From Pseudobacteroides sp. (GTDB lineage: Bacteria > Bacillota > Clostridia > Acetivibrionales > DSM-2933): DNA of 54,103 nt. The stretch is taken from NCBI RefSeq assembly GCF_036567765.1, contig NZ_DATCTU010000079.1, forward strand, positions 1-54,103, written 5' to 3'. Below the pieces are notes generated by a model, which saw only the letters and a list, made by a program, of their open reading frames with translations, searched no databases and was not told where the DNA came from. Shown here piece after piece: positions 46,146-54,103 of this stretch. A program made the position numbers and the translations under genes. Position 1 is the first letter of the stretch, and the number at the start of each line of letters is the position of its first letter.

Positions 46146-48284
46146 CTATTGTGCAATCAATGATAGGGGAAGTTTTATTATGAATCTTGTCCCTTTATTA
46201 TACTCGCTTTCGCATTCTATAGTTCCGCCAAGCTTTTGCTTTATAATATTGTTTATTATATATAATCCCAATCCTAAACCGTCATTGTCCTTTTTAAATG
46301 TAAAAAACGGCTCGAAAATCCTGTCATAGATTTCCTTTTCTATTCCTCGTCCATCATCCTTATATTCCATAACAAGGCTTTTATCGGTTTTTTCAAATAT
46401 TATTGAAATTTCGCCGCCTCTACCTTCATCGTATCCATGAATTATTGAGTTTAGAATAAGACTTGTAAGCATCCGGTAAAAATCTCCAGGATTGCATATT
46501 AGGTAAAGATCTTCAGGGCACTTAAGATTAACTTTTATATCCATATTTCTTGAGTTTAGGTCAAGACTTAAAATGACATCATTTATATAATCATTAACTT
46601 TAAAAATCCTTGTTTCATCAATAGAATTATCCAATGCAATTTGCTTGAATTTTGTTATAAGGTTTGAGGCTTTCTGTAAATTTGAAAGAAGTATTTCAGA
46701 AGACTCATTGTTTTTTTCCAGAAGATTTAGTAAAGCAGTCTTAGGTATCCTATTTTCCTCAAATAAATCCTTTAACTTGTGTATATTGCTTTTTAGTTCA
46801 GATGTGACAGCAATACCTATACCTATAGGATTGTTTATCTCATTGGCAACACCTGATACCAGACATCCCAAAGATACCATCTTTTCTGATTCTATCAGCT
46901 GCTCCTGGGTTTTCTTTAGTGAATCTAATGTTTCCTTCAAATCTGTCATTACAAGATTTCTGTCTATAGCAATGCCAAGCAGGTTAAACATCAGCATATG
47001 CATTTCATATACAAAGAGAGTGGTTTCTTCGTGGATTTTAGTTATATATGACATAATACCTATGTTCTTTTTCTCTGTGGATATAGGAACCACCAATACT
47101 ACATCGTTCTTGCCCAAATTTTGATAAGGCATAAGCTCCAAAGGAGGAAAACTTTCCAATGTGCACTCAATGCTTTTATCAATTTTACTTTTACTTATAT
47201 TATCGACAACTGTTTGAGTTATTATCTTATATTTAGATTCTTTATCCCCTGTATACTGGCCGAAACAAAACCAACTATATTGGTCAGTTATTTGTGGAAT
47301 CAGCTTTATAATTTCACTAATACTCAATGCAAAAAACCTTGTTCCAAGATCCGAGTTCTTGTACAATACATCTTCAAGTCTTTCTATCATATAGTTTTTT
47401 TGATTTATAACATCAACTGTTATAATATCATCAGTTGTTTTATATATGCAGCCGCAAGATTCTCTTATAACAAGATCAGATATTACAAGCACTTCTTTTC
47501 CCACATTCTCCCCTTTTAAAAGTCTCATTACCGTTCTTACAGCTTCCCTACCAATTTCAAAGGTATTTTGATTTATACTGCTTAAAGCAGGCACATTATT
47601 TTTTCCACTATCCGAGTTATCGTAACCGATAATCGCTATGTCCTCAGGCACATGAATATTGGCATCTTTTAACCCCTCTATCAACCCAATTGCCAAATAA
47701 TCATTTGCAGCAAATATAGCTGTGAAGTCTATCCCATTTTTAAGCATATCTAAAGCCACATTTTTTCCGATATTCGGCACAGGATTGCTTACTTCATAAA
47801 CAATACTTTCATCATAGAAACCATGTTCCTCAAGGGTTTTCTTATATGCTGCATGTCTTTGAGACATATCATAGATATTATTAGCCCCTACATAAGCTAT
47901 TCTCTTATGTCCATGGGACAGAAGATGTTCAACAGCCTGCTTTGCACCATTATAGCTATCATCAAGCACTGCGGTACAGTTACCACAATAAGAACGTTGT
48001 CCGACAAAGACAACAGGTTTTCCGCTTTTTATAATCCTATTGACATATTCTGCTTTTACCCCTATAAGAATGATCCAGCTGTCAATATGGTCGAATGAAA
48101 ATGTATAATAGTCTTCATCACCTTTTATATCCATCCTAAATTTATCCAGCATATATGTGTTAAAAATAAAAAGTCTTCCTTCTTCTTGTTTTATTATGTT
48201 CTGTATGCCCTTTAACAAAGATCCGAAATAATAATTCTCAATATATATTGAAACAACACCTATATTACATCTCTTTTTATTCAT
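46146..48284 (-). CDS. Paralogous LacI-like/histidine-kinase fusion lacking the phospho-acceptor His
   Basis: 712 residues with the same architecture as its downstream neighbour: LacI-like ligand domain (1-285, RESCGC at 275-280), middle domain, HisKA and ATPase. The H-box reads VSGVANEINNP: residue 481 is Asn (codon AAT, 46842-46844) where the paralogue has His. The ATP boxes are intact (NSIIHGYDEG, DDGRGIEKE, GLGLGLYIINNI). It therefore probably cannot autophosphorylate in cis on this residue but could bind ATP, pair with the neighbour and phosphorylate it in trans, or serve as a ligand-gated regulator. TAGGAG precedes the ATG. A broken TPR gene lies 36 bp upstream. Confidence 0.9.
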   Translation of the reverse strand: MNKKRCNIGVVSIYIENYYFGSLLKGIQNIIKQEEGRLFIFNTYMLDKFRMDIKGDEDYYTFSFDHIDSWIILIGVKAEYVNRIIKSGKPVVFVGQRSYCGNCTAVLDDSYNGAKQAVEHLLSHGHKRIAYVGANNIYDMSQRHAAYKKTLEEHGFYDESIVYEVSNPVPNIGKNVALDMLKNGIDFTAIFAANDYLAIGLIEGLKDANIHVPEDIAIIGYDNSDSGKNNVPALSSINQNTFEIGREAVRTVMRLLKGENVGKEVLVISDLVIRESCGCIYKTTDDIITVDVINQKNYMIERLEDVLYKNSDLGTRFFALSISEIIKLIPQITDQYSWFCFGQYTGDKESKYKIITQTVVDNISKSKIDKSIECTLESFPPLELMPYQNLGKNDVVLVVPISTEKKNIGIMSYITKIHEETTLFVYEMHMLMFNLLGIAIDRNLVMTDLKETLDSLKKTQEQLIESEKMVSLGCLVSGVANEINNPIGIGIAVTSELKSNIHKLKDLFEENRIPKTALLNLLEKNNESSEILLSNLQKASNLITKFKQIALDNSIDETRIFKVNDYINDVILSLDLNSRNMDIKVNLKCPEDLYLICNPGDFYRMLTSLILNSIIHGYDEGRGGEISIIFEKTDKSLVMEYKDDGRGIEKEIYDRIFEPFFTFKKDNDGLGLGLYIINNIIKQKLGGTIECESEYNKGTRFIIKLPLSLIAQ

Positions 48285-48320
48285 ATATTATTTCTCCTAT
48301 CTTTATTTTGATGAAAACAA

Positions 48321-48965
48321 TTATTCATACAGCTTTGCTGCCTTATTTCTTGATGTTTCTGCAGCTATAAGCTTGCCCCTTATGTATATATTCAATTTTA
48401 TCAGATAGTTATAGTAGTCTTTCGGATCAATCTTAATTGCCATATCCATATAGTCATCTGAAAGTGTTTCATTTTTTAGCTTTTGCTCTGCAAATGCTTT
48501 TGCAGCATAAGCCCTAGCGAAATAAGGGTTATAGTCTATGGACATGCCAAGTTAAATAGAGGCATTTTTGTAATCATCAAATTCTAACGCTTTATTTATA
48601 TTAAAAAGTGCTCCATCCAGACTGCTAAGTCTAAACTGTACCTGTGACTTGTCAAAATAAAGACTTGAAATTCCTTGTTCCAATTCTATAGCCTTGCTAT
48701 AGGCACTCATGGCATCTCCAAAATTGCCTTTTTTCAAAAGTATACTTCCTTTCAAGTGATAATTTCTATAATCATCTTTATTAAGGCTTATTGATTTTTT
48801 CAGCAGCTCATCTGCCTTATCGGCATATCCTTTTTTGAAATAGATATTTGCAGTTTCATAATAAGCTGCAGCAAAATTTTTATTGATGCCAAGGGCTTTA
48901 TACAGCATATTTTGACAATAACGTCTTAATTTAGATGTTATTGTCGAATAAGTAAAATATACCAA
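48321..48965 (-). pseudogene. TPR-repeat gene interrupted by an in-frame stop
   Basis: Two open stretches, 48552-48965 and 48321-48545, are in the same frame and separated by one TAA (48552-48554) plus two sense codons. Reading across gives continuous TPR helices (AAAYYETANIYFKKGYADKA, YHLKGSILLKKGNFGDAMSA, FARAYAAKAFAEQKL). A TAC/TAT to TAA change would explain it. The 5' end also looks lost: the first stretch starts at a TTG without ribosome site, next to an imperfect inverted repeat. Position upstream of the two kinase genes suggests it once belonged to that operon. Confidence 0.7.
48914..48945. repeat. 13-bp imperfect inverted repeat at the 5' edge of the TPR relic
   Basis: GACAATAACGTCT (48914-48926) and AGATGTTATTGTC (48933-48945) pair around a 6-nt loop with one G/U-type mismatch. 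It lies just where TPR homology begins, so it might mark a deletion or insertion edge. Confidence 0.4.
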
Positions 48966-49220
48966 TGTACTGATTGTTAAATGTATAAAATTCTATAAAG
49001 ATTTACCTTTACCCCAGCTAAAATAAAGCAAATAAAACTTTATAAATATTGTCTATATTGAAAAACTAATTAGAATTAAAATATCTCAGATAGGAAAATG
49101 ATCAGAAAACTTTTAAAATAATTGTACCATTTTTCTACTTATAAATCAACTGATTGTTTCATATGAAATTCATTGAATCATTCACCACCTGAAGCTGTAT
49201 TTGTCATATTTCCGATAATA

Positions 49221-49249
49221 TTGACATATTTATTTATATTTATAATAAT
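49221..49249 (+). promoter_or_regulatory. Candidate promoter of the NRAMP gene
   Basis: A perfect TTGACA at 49221-49226. TATAAT at 49241-49246 gives a short 14-base spacer, while AATAAT at 49244-49249 gives 17. The rest of 48966-49299 is AT-rich with no visible RNA gene; I see no manganese riboswitch core. Confidence 0.4.
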
Positions 49250-49299
49250 AAAAAAGTTGGTACATAAATAACATGTTATATTGGAATGGGTGATTCTAA

Positions 49300-50565
49300 A
49301 TGATATCGAAATTCAAAGAGGTTATAACAGGAAAATCAAGTCACAAACCTGTTTTTGGAGCAAGAGAAATATTAAAATATTTAGGTCCTGGATTGCTTGT
49401 AACGGTTGGGTTTATTGATCCTGGAAATTGGGCCTCCAACATTGTGGCAGGTTCAAAGTATGGATATACTTTGTTGTGGATGGTGACCCTTTCAACGATA
49501 ATGCTTATTATACTTCAGCATAATGTAGCACATTTAGGAATAGTTACAGGAGATTGCCTTGCTGAGTCAACAATGAAAAATATAAGGCCTGCTATTGCCA
49601 GGCCTATATTGGCAACTGGCATTTTAGCAGTAATTAGCACTGCATTGGCAGAAATTTTAGGCGGTGCAATAGCCCTTGAACTATTATTTGGTATACCCAT
49701 ACGAATTGGTTCAATTATAATTTTGGTTGTAGTTATATTTTTACTATTTTCTAATACATATACCAAATTGGAGAAGTTAATCATAGGTTTTGTTTCGATA
49801 ATAGGATTTTCGTTTTTGTATGAAATAAGTATTGTAACAGTAGACTGGCCATCAGCATTAAAAAGCTGGGTTACTGTCAGTATACCTCATGGTTCTATGA
49901 CAATAGTTATGGCAGTATTAGGTGCTGTCGTTATGCCGCATAATTTATTCCTGCATTCTGAAATCATACAAAGCAGGCAGTGGAACAAGGAAGATGAGGC
50001 CGTAATAAAAAAACAGCTTAAATTTGAATTTACTGATACCATTATTTCAATGATTATAGGATGGGCAATAAACAGCACAATGATAATTTTGGCAGCAACA
50101 ACCTTTTTTAAAAACAATACCAATGTAACCGAGTTAGCCCAGGCACAAAGCTTACTTAAGCCAATGCTTGGGACAAATGCGGCAATTATTTTCGGTATTG
50201 CCTTGCTTTTTTCAGGAATATCCTCAACAATAACGGCAGGAATGGCTGGAGGAACTATTTTTGCAGGCTTATACAAAGAACCATATGATATTAAGGATTC
50301 CCATACTAAAATCGGGGTATCTCTTATTTTGATAATTGCAACAGTTATAATTTTTTTAATATCCGACCCCTTCAAAGGATTGGTGTATTCACAAATGATC
50401 CTAAGTATTCAACTTCCTATAACAGTGTTTTTGCAAATTTACCTTACATCATCAAAAAGAATTATGGGCAGGCACAGAAATTCTATTTTGCATAATATAG
50501 TTCTACTAACAATTGGGAGTGTTTTAGCAATTTTAAATATTATGTTGTTTAAGAGTTTTATATAG
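49300..50565 (+). CDS. mntH: NRAMP-family divalent metal transporter
   Basis: 421 residues, about 11 transmembrane helices. Helix 1 carries the metal-binding DPGN (40-43), and helix 6 carries MPH (212-214), whose methionine marks Mn2+/Fe2+ transporters and is missing in NRAMP-type magnesium carriers. Imports Mn2+ or Fe2+ with protons at the cytoplasmic membrane. The ribosome site is weak (GGGTGAT). A His-rich YmaF gene lies 242 bp downstream on the same strand. Confidence 0.92.
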   Translation: MISKFKEVITGKSSHKPVFGAREILKYLGPGLLVTVGFIDPGNWASNIVAGSKYGYTLLWMVTLSTIMLIILQHNVAHLGIVTGDCLAESTMKNIRPAIARPILATGILAVISTALAEILGGAIALELLFGIPIRIGSIIILVVVIFLLFSNTYTKLEKLIIGFVSIIGFSFLYEISIVTVDWPSALKSWVTVSIPHGSMTIVMAVLGAVVMPHNLFLHSEIIQSRQWNKEDEAVIKKQLKFEFTDTIISMIIGWAINSTMIILAATTFFKNNTNVTELAQAQSLLKPMLGTNAAIIFGIALLFSGISSTITAGMAGGTIFAGLYKEPYDIKDSHTKIGVSLILIIATVIIFLISDPFKGLVYSQMILSIQLPITVFLQIYLTSSKRIMGRHRNSILHNIVLLTIGSVLAILNIMLFKSFI

Positions 50566-50807
50566 GAACGACCTTACAGGTATGGATGAAATATCCTTAC
50601 ACCAACTATAATCCGAATCTAAAAATACTGTTATTGCACTCTTCCCTTTGGGTGATGAATACGGACCACCAGAGTGTACAAGATTGTTAAATGCAGTAAT
50701 AGGTACATAGTCCACCAAAACTTTTACATTGAATTGTTAGGCCAATTAGTAACAATAATAATTCAGTTTACATAATATAATGTATAAACTAAATTACGGA
50801 GGTTACT
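50566..50807. other. Intergenic region with possible coding remnant
   Basis: In the plus strand one frame reads a protein-like stretch, NTVIALFPLGDEYGPPECTR (about 50620-50680), bounded by TAA and TAG. The minus strand also stays open for 61 codons here. Neither has a start with a ribosome site and I recognise neither; it may be a gene relic. Confidence 0.3.
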
Positions 50808-51164
50808 ATGGATACGTCAATGAATGTTATTAATATGTCAGGGGATGAACAAAGCCATGTACACGAATTCGAAGGGAGCACCCACCTGGCAGAAGCAGGT
50901 GTAGATAGACATAACCATCGTTTTGCTGGAGTTACTGGTGAAGCAATTCCTATAGGCAATGGAAGACATGTTCATGATTTTCGAAGTAATACAGATTTCT
51001 TTGAAAATCACCATCATATGATTAAGGGTAGGACTGGCTCAGATATTAGATTACCAGATGGTAAACATATTCATTTTGTAGATTCAGTAACAACTGTTAA
51101 TGATGGACACCGGCATGAGTTCGAATTTGCAACTTTAATAGGTCCAAGTCCTATAACTGATTAG
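50808..51164 (+). CDS. YmaF-family histidine-rich protein
   Basis: 118 residues; GGAGG five bases before the ATG. Repeated HxH pairs (HVHEFEGST, RHNHRFAGVTGEAIP, RHVHDF, HHHMI, KHIHFVD, GHRHEF) define the YmaF family of Firmicutes. The regular HxH spacing suggests a metal-binding beta structure, but the function is not established. Standing next to an NRAMP transporter, a metal-related role is attractive inference. Followed by a strong terminator. Confidence 0.88.
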   Translation: MDTSMNVINMSGDEQSHVHEFEGSTHLAEAGVDRHNHRFAGVTGEAIPIGNGRHVHDFRSNTDFFENHHHMIKGRTGSDIRLPDGKHIHFVDSVTTVNDGHRHEFEFATLIGPSPITD

Positions 51165-51177
51165 TCTGAATTTTTTT

Positions 51178-51219
51178 GATGCTATTTAAGAGCCGTGAGG
51201 CTTTTGGTAGCATCTTTTT
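51178..51219 (+). terminator. Rho-independent terminator of ymaF-like gene
   Basis: GATGCTA (51178-51184) pairs with TAGCATC (51208-51214), with an inner AGCC/GGCT stem, and five T follow. Confidence 0.8.
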
Positions 51220-51272
51220 GTAATAATAAATTCGAATTATGAAATAACTTTTAAATTTAATTAAGTTTTATA

Positions 51273-53669
51273 ATGAAATTGACGAACTATATACAGAGTA
51301 CAGAGGAAAACTTGTGTATAAGGTATGGTGATATGATAAGACGAACATATTTATTTATACAAATAACCTTAGGTATCTATTTTATTGTATATTTTATAGC
51401 TGTAGCAAACCAATCAGACTTCTGGGGCAACGTCTTATCTCCTTTTGGAGCAATTTTTGCGTTTTTAATTCTTCTTGCCGCCTGTTTGAAATCAAAGCAA
51501 ATGGAATTTTGCTGGCTGTTTGTAAGCTTAGCATGTTTAAGCTGGGCTACTGCAGATATTGTTTGGGCTATTTGCGAGGAAATATTGTCACTTAATCCTG
51601 AAAGTATGGATTTACTAATGTACCTATACCTGTTACCAAATATTTTTATTGCAATTGGAACAGGTGCATTTTTTATGTCCCAGTGGCACAAATGGAATAA
51701 GGTGCAGTTGGTTCTTGATGTTTTAGCTATTACAGTTACAGGGTTAACAATAACCTGGATTCTTTTTTTTCAAAAGCGATTTGAAATGCTTTTTATTATA
51801 AGTGCAACCAAATTAACATCATTTACAGCAATACTATGTGATTTATTTGCAGGCTGCTGTATTGGAATATGGTTTAGTTCCATTCGTGTGGGTAATGTTT
51901 CCGGCTATATACGATTAGTCATAGCCGGAGTGTTTATGTTTACAGCAGCTGACTTGTTTTATATTAATCAAATTTTTAACAATCAGTATGTTCCCAACTC
52001 ATTAGTGGATTTTGTATACATGGCTTCTTTACTGATTATAGCTAATGGAGGTTTACAAGAACTATGTTGTAAAGAAAGGGATTGTCATGATGCTTCAAAT
52101 TTTAAAAAACAGGAGAATACGGGAACCAGTAATAAAGGTATTATACTTCTCTCCTTAGTAATGGTGCTGATCTTTGTTAATAAACTCGGTAATTTAGAAG
52201 TCGTCATACTTGGAGGCATTATAGTGCTTTATCAGGTTTTTAGCAGCTATGTTCAATACACAATAAGAAATGAACAATTACTTCTTCGTGAAAAGAAATT
52301 AAATACATCTTTAGAAGAAAAAATTGCTGAGCACATAAAAGAATTGATTGAGGTTAATAAAAGTCTGGAAATCTTGTCACGGCAAGACACTATAACAGGC
52401 CTCTTTAACAGACGATATTTTTTGGATTCACTTGATCAAATGCTAAGGGATATTGATTCAAATGAATCTGTTGTACTCTTCTTCATGGATTTGGACAGGT
52501 TTAAAGCGATTAATGACTCTTGTGGCCATGATATTGGAGATAAGGTTTTAAAAGAAATTGCAGGCAGGCTTTCTCGTTGGAACTCTTCTAACGGCTTACT
52601 TGCTAGGCTTGGTGGAGATGAATTTGTATTTGCTCTTCGTGGATGTTATCAGTATACCGAAATCAAAACGATGGCTGAAGAGCTTGTTAGATGCTGTAGC
52701 GAATCCATTACCCTAGAGCCCTACCAGTTCAACATTACATTAAGCATCGGAATAACCCTATATCCTGCCGATGCACTCGAACGTAGCACTCTTATGAAAA
52801 ATGCTGATATTGCAATGTATCATTCCAAATATCAGGGATATAACCAATTCTCCTTTTTCAACTCTGCCCTGGAAACTAAAATACGAAGAAAAAACAAGCT
52901 TGAGCTGTTATTAAAAAATGCAAATTTTGATAACGAGTTTGAACTCTATTACCAGCCCCAAATAAGAATTCCTGAAAACAAACTGATAGGTGCTGAAGCA
53001 CTGCTCCGTTGGAGCTCACGTGAGTATGGCAGTATTTCCCCAAGCGAGTTCATCCCTATTGCTGAAGAAATTGGGATAATAGTACCGCTGGGAAAATGGG
53101 TAATGAAAGAAGCTGTACACCAGATTTCACTATGGAATACCAGTAACAACATGGATTTGAAGGTTGGAATCAATATTTCACCGAAGCAATTTGATTCACC
53201 AGACTTTGTAGATTTCCTGAAAGACCTGATAAGCAAGTATAAAGCCAAGCCTGAATGGCTGGATATAGAAATTACCGAAAGCATAGCCATGAAGGGCGAG
53301 TTAACGGTACAGGAAGTTTTCGCCGCCCTGACAGAACTTGGAGTTTCAATCTCCATTGACGATTTTGGCACAGGTTATTCTTCACTAAGCTATATAAAAA
53401 GATTTTCCATAGATAGGCTGAAAATAGCAAAACCATTGGTTGATAATATTTCAACTAGCAATGGAGATGCACAGATTGTTAAAGCTATTGTCATGATGGC
53501 TAAAGCTATGGGTATAAAAACCATTGCAGAAGGCGTTGAATATGAGGAACAGTCGAGACTTCTGATTGACCTTCAATGTGATGAAATACAAGGATATATA
53601 TTCGGACGCCCGGTTCCAGCTTCAGAATTTGAAAAGTCTTTCTGCCATGCAGCTATATCAGGTAATTAA
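51273..53669 (+). CDS. Membrane GGDEF-EAL protein (cyclic di-GMP turnover)
   Basis: 798 residues. About nine transmembrane helices (25-330) make an MASE-like sensor, then a coiled coil (335-370). The GGDEF domain (about 370-530) has an intact GGDEF at 447-451 but no RxxD inhibitory site before it (SSNG there). The EAL domain (about 555-790) keeps EAL (575-577), NIS, EITES, DDFGTG (696-701), the Lys of LKIAK and EGVE...QGY, so it should hydrolyse c-di-GMP. Either or both activities are possible. No clear ribosome site precedes the ATG; an ATG 20 codons on has a slightly better one. Confidence 0.92.
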   Translation: MKLTNYIQSTEENLCIRYGDMIRRTYLFIQITLGIYFIVYFIAVANQSDFWGNVLSPFGAIFAFLILLAACLKSKQMEFCWLFVSLACLSWATADIVWAICEEILSLNPESMDLLMYLYLLPNIFIAIGTGAFFMSQWHKWNKVQLVLDVLAITVTGLTITWILFFQKRFEMLFIISATKLTSFTAILCDLFAGCCIGIWFSSIRVGNVSGYIRLVIAGVFMFTAADLFYINQIFNNQYVPNSLVDFVYMASLLIIANGGLQELCCKERDCHDASNFKKQENTGTSNKGIILLSLVMVLIFVNKLGNLEVVILGGIIVLYQVFSSYVQYTIRNEQLLLREKKLNTSLEEKIAEHIKELIEVNKSLEILSRQDTITGLFNRRYFLDSLDQMLRDIDSNESVVLFFMDLDRFKAINDSCGHDIGDKVLKEIAGRLSRWNSSNGLLARLGGDEFVFALRGCYQYTEIKTMAEELVRCCSESITLEPYQFNITLSIGITLYPADALERSTLMKNADIAMYHSKYQGYNQFSFFNSALETKIRRKNKLELLLKNANFDNEFELYYQPQIRIPENKLIGAEALLRWSSREYGSISPSEFIPIAEEIGIIVPLGKWVMKEAVHQISLWNTSNNMDLKVGINISPKQFDSPDFVDFLKDLISKYKAKPEWLDIEITESIAMKGELTVQEVFAALTELGVSISIDDFGTGYSSLSYIKRFSIDRLKIAKPLVDNISTSNGDAQIVKAIVMMAKAMGIKTIAEGVEYEEQSRLLIDLQCDEIQGYIFGRPVPASEFEKSFCHAAISGN

Positions 53670-53782
53670 GTGATATAAAATTACTCATTATGGCAATGAA
53701 TATATACATTATTAACAAGAAATAATATAAAAGGGTTAGTTTTGTAATGGACAAATAAAATATCATTAAGCAAAAGGTGATT

Positions 53783-54103
53783 ATGAATCAATTAAGAAAC
53801 AAGTCAGAAATTTTGGAAATATTAATTTGGAGCATTGCTTTTCCTGGGTTTGGGCAAATTTTAAACAAGCAAGTTTTAAAAGGAATATTACTAATATTAT
53901 TAGAATTTCTAATTAATTCTCAATCTCAAATTAATTTAGCACTAATAGACAGTTTTTATGGTAATACTGAATTGGCAGTAGAGAAAATAAATTACCAGTG
54001 GTTCTTGTTTTACCCTTGTATTTATATGTTTGCTATTTGGGACTCATATAAAAATACACGGGGAGACAAACCGGTATTTATTGCACTTCCTTTTGGAATA
54101 GCA
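53783..54103 (+). CDS. Small multi-pass membrane protein (3' end outside window)
   Basis: 107 codons are visible from an ATG preceded by AAAAGGTGA, running off the window. Hydrophobic helices at about 10-45 and 80-97. The PGFGQILNKQVLKGILL segment resembles the GxGQxYxGxxxxG motif of TM2-like/DUF small membrane proteins of Firmicutes. WDSYKNTRGDK follows the second helix. Function unknown. Confidence 0.65.
   Translation, partial: MNQLRNKSEILEILIWSIAFPGFGQILNKQVLKGILLILLEFLINSQSQINLALIDSFYGNTELAVEKINYQWFLFYPCIYMFAIWDSYKNTRGDKPVFIALPFGIA

Noticed and set aside
48966..49299. Manganese riboswitch ahead of the NRAMP gene
   Set aside because: No yybP-ykoY-type conserved loops could be found by eye in this AT-rich stretch.
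50533..50718. 61-codon minus-strand frame overlapping the mntH 3' end
   Set aside because: Overlaps mntH, no ribosome site; recorded only as part of a possible remnant region.
1..54103. CRISPR arrays, tRNA/rRNA genes, complete insertion sequences, prophage genes
   Set aside because: None seen on either strand on reading through; no transposase, integrase or regular spacer-repeat pattern.

Overview
The window looks like chromosomal DNA of a low-GC, Gram-positive, cellulosome-forming clostridium. Four secreted glycoside hydrolases (two GH9, two GH5) carry dockerins. Three of these dockerins sit next to a carboxypeptidase-regulatory-like 'X' module and all use the same INM[STAM]D[VI] code. There are also CBM3, CBM30-like and CBM32-like modules, T/P-rich linkers, strong AGGAGG ribosome sites and cyanophycin synthetase. 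The X-dockerin style and hydrophobic dockerin code are most reminiscent of Pseudobacteroides (Bacteroides) cellulosolvens or Acetivibrio. That assignment is inference from module style, not from a database match.

Layout. 1-0.9 kb: an endonuclease/exonuclease/phosphatase gene that stops just after its HIDY motif, beside a GC-rich hairpin block. 0.96-5.8 kb: a minus-strand polyphosphate operon (membrane protein, ppx-HD, ppk) with a clear promoter and terminator. 6.0-8.0 kb: a two-gene RiPP cassette, consisting of a 79-residue precursor with five KYGI repeats after a GG leader and a radical SAM/SPASM maturase fused to TPRs, with its own sigma-A-type promoter. 8.3-10.6 kb: GH9 with an N-terminal X-dockerin. 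10.7-16.2 kb: multi-PAS histidine kinase, miaB and a ROK sugar kinase. 16.6-24 kb: lipoprotein, DUF3892-like protein, membrane-anchored protein, GNAT, cyanophycin synthetase and a degenerate region. 24-27.5 kb: GH5 mannanase-like and GH5 endoglucanase dockerin enzymes. 27.6-37.2 kb: SMR remnant, a NarL-type two-component pair, then two large secreted proteins (discoidin repeats plus a permuted papain-like amidase; a HEYGH metallopeptidase with FG-GAP repeats). 37.3-43.8 kb: CBM30-like/GH9/X-dockerin, an autoregulated ECF sigma/anti-sigma pair and a double-CBM3 protein. 44-49 kb: two paralogous soluble LacI-like/histidine-kinase fusions and a TPR gene broken by an in-frame stop. 49.3-54.1 kb: NRAMP transporter, YmaF, GGDEF-EAL protein and a partial membrane protein.

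How it fits together. Most of the window serves extracellular polysaccharide breakdown and sensing: dockerin enzymes for the cellulosome, free cellulose-binding and discoidin proteins, sugar-type sensors (LacI-like kinases, ROK kinase) and an ECF pair set between two cellulose-related genes. The best candidate for an undescribed system is the KYGI-repeat RiPP cassette. The second is the paralogous kinase pair in which one member has lost the phospho-acceptor histidine (His to Asn) but kept its ATP-binding boxes.
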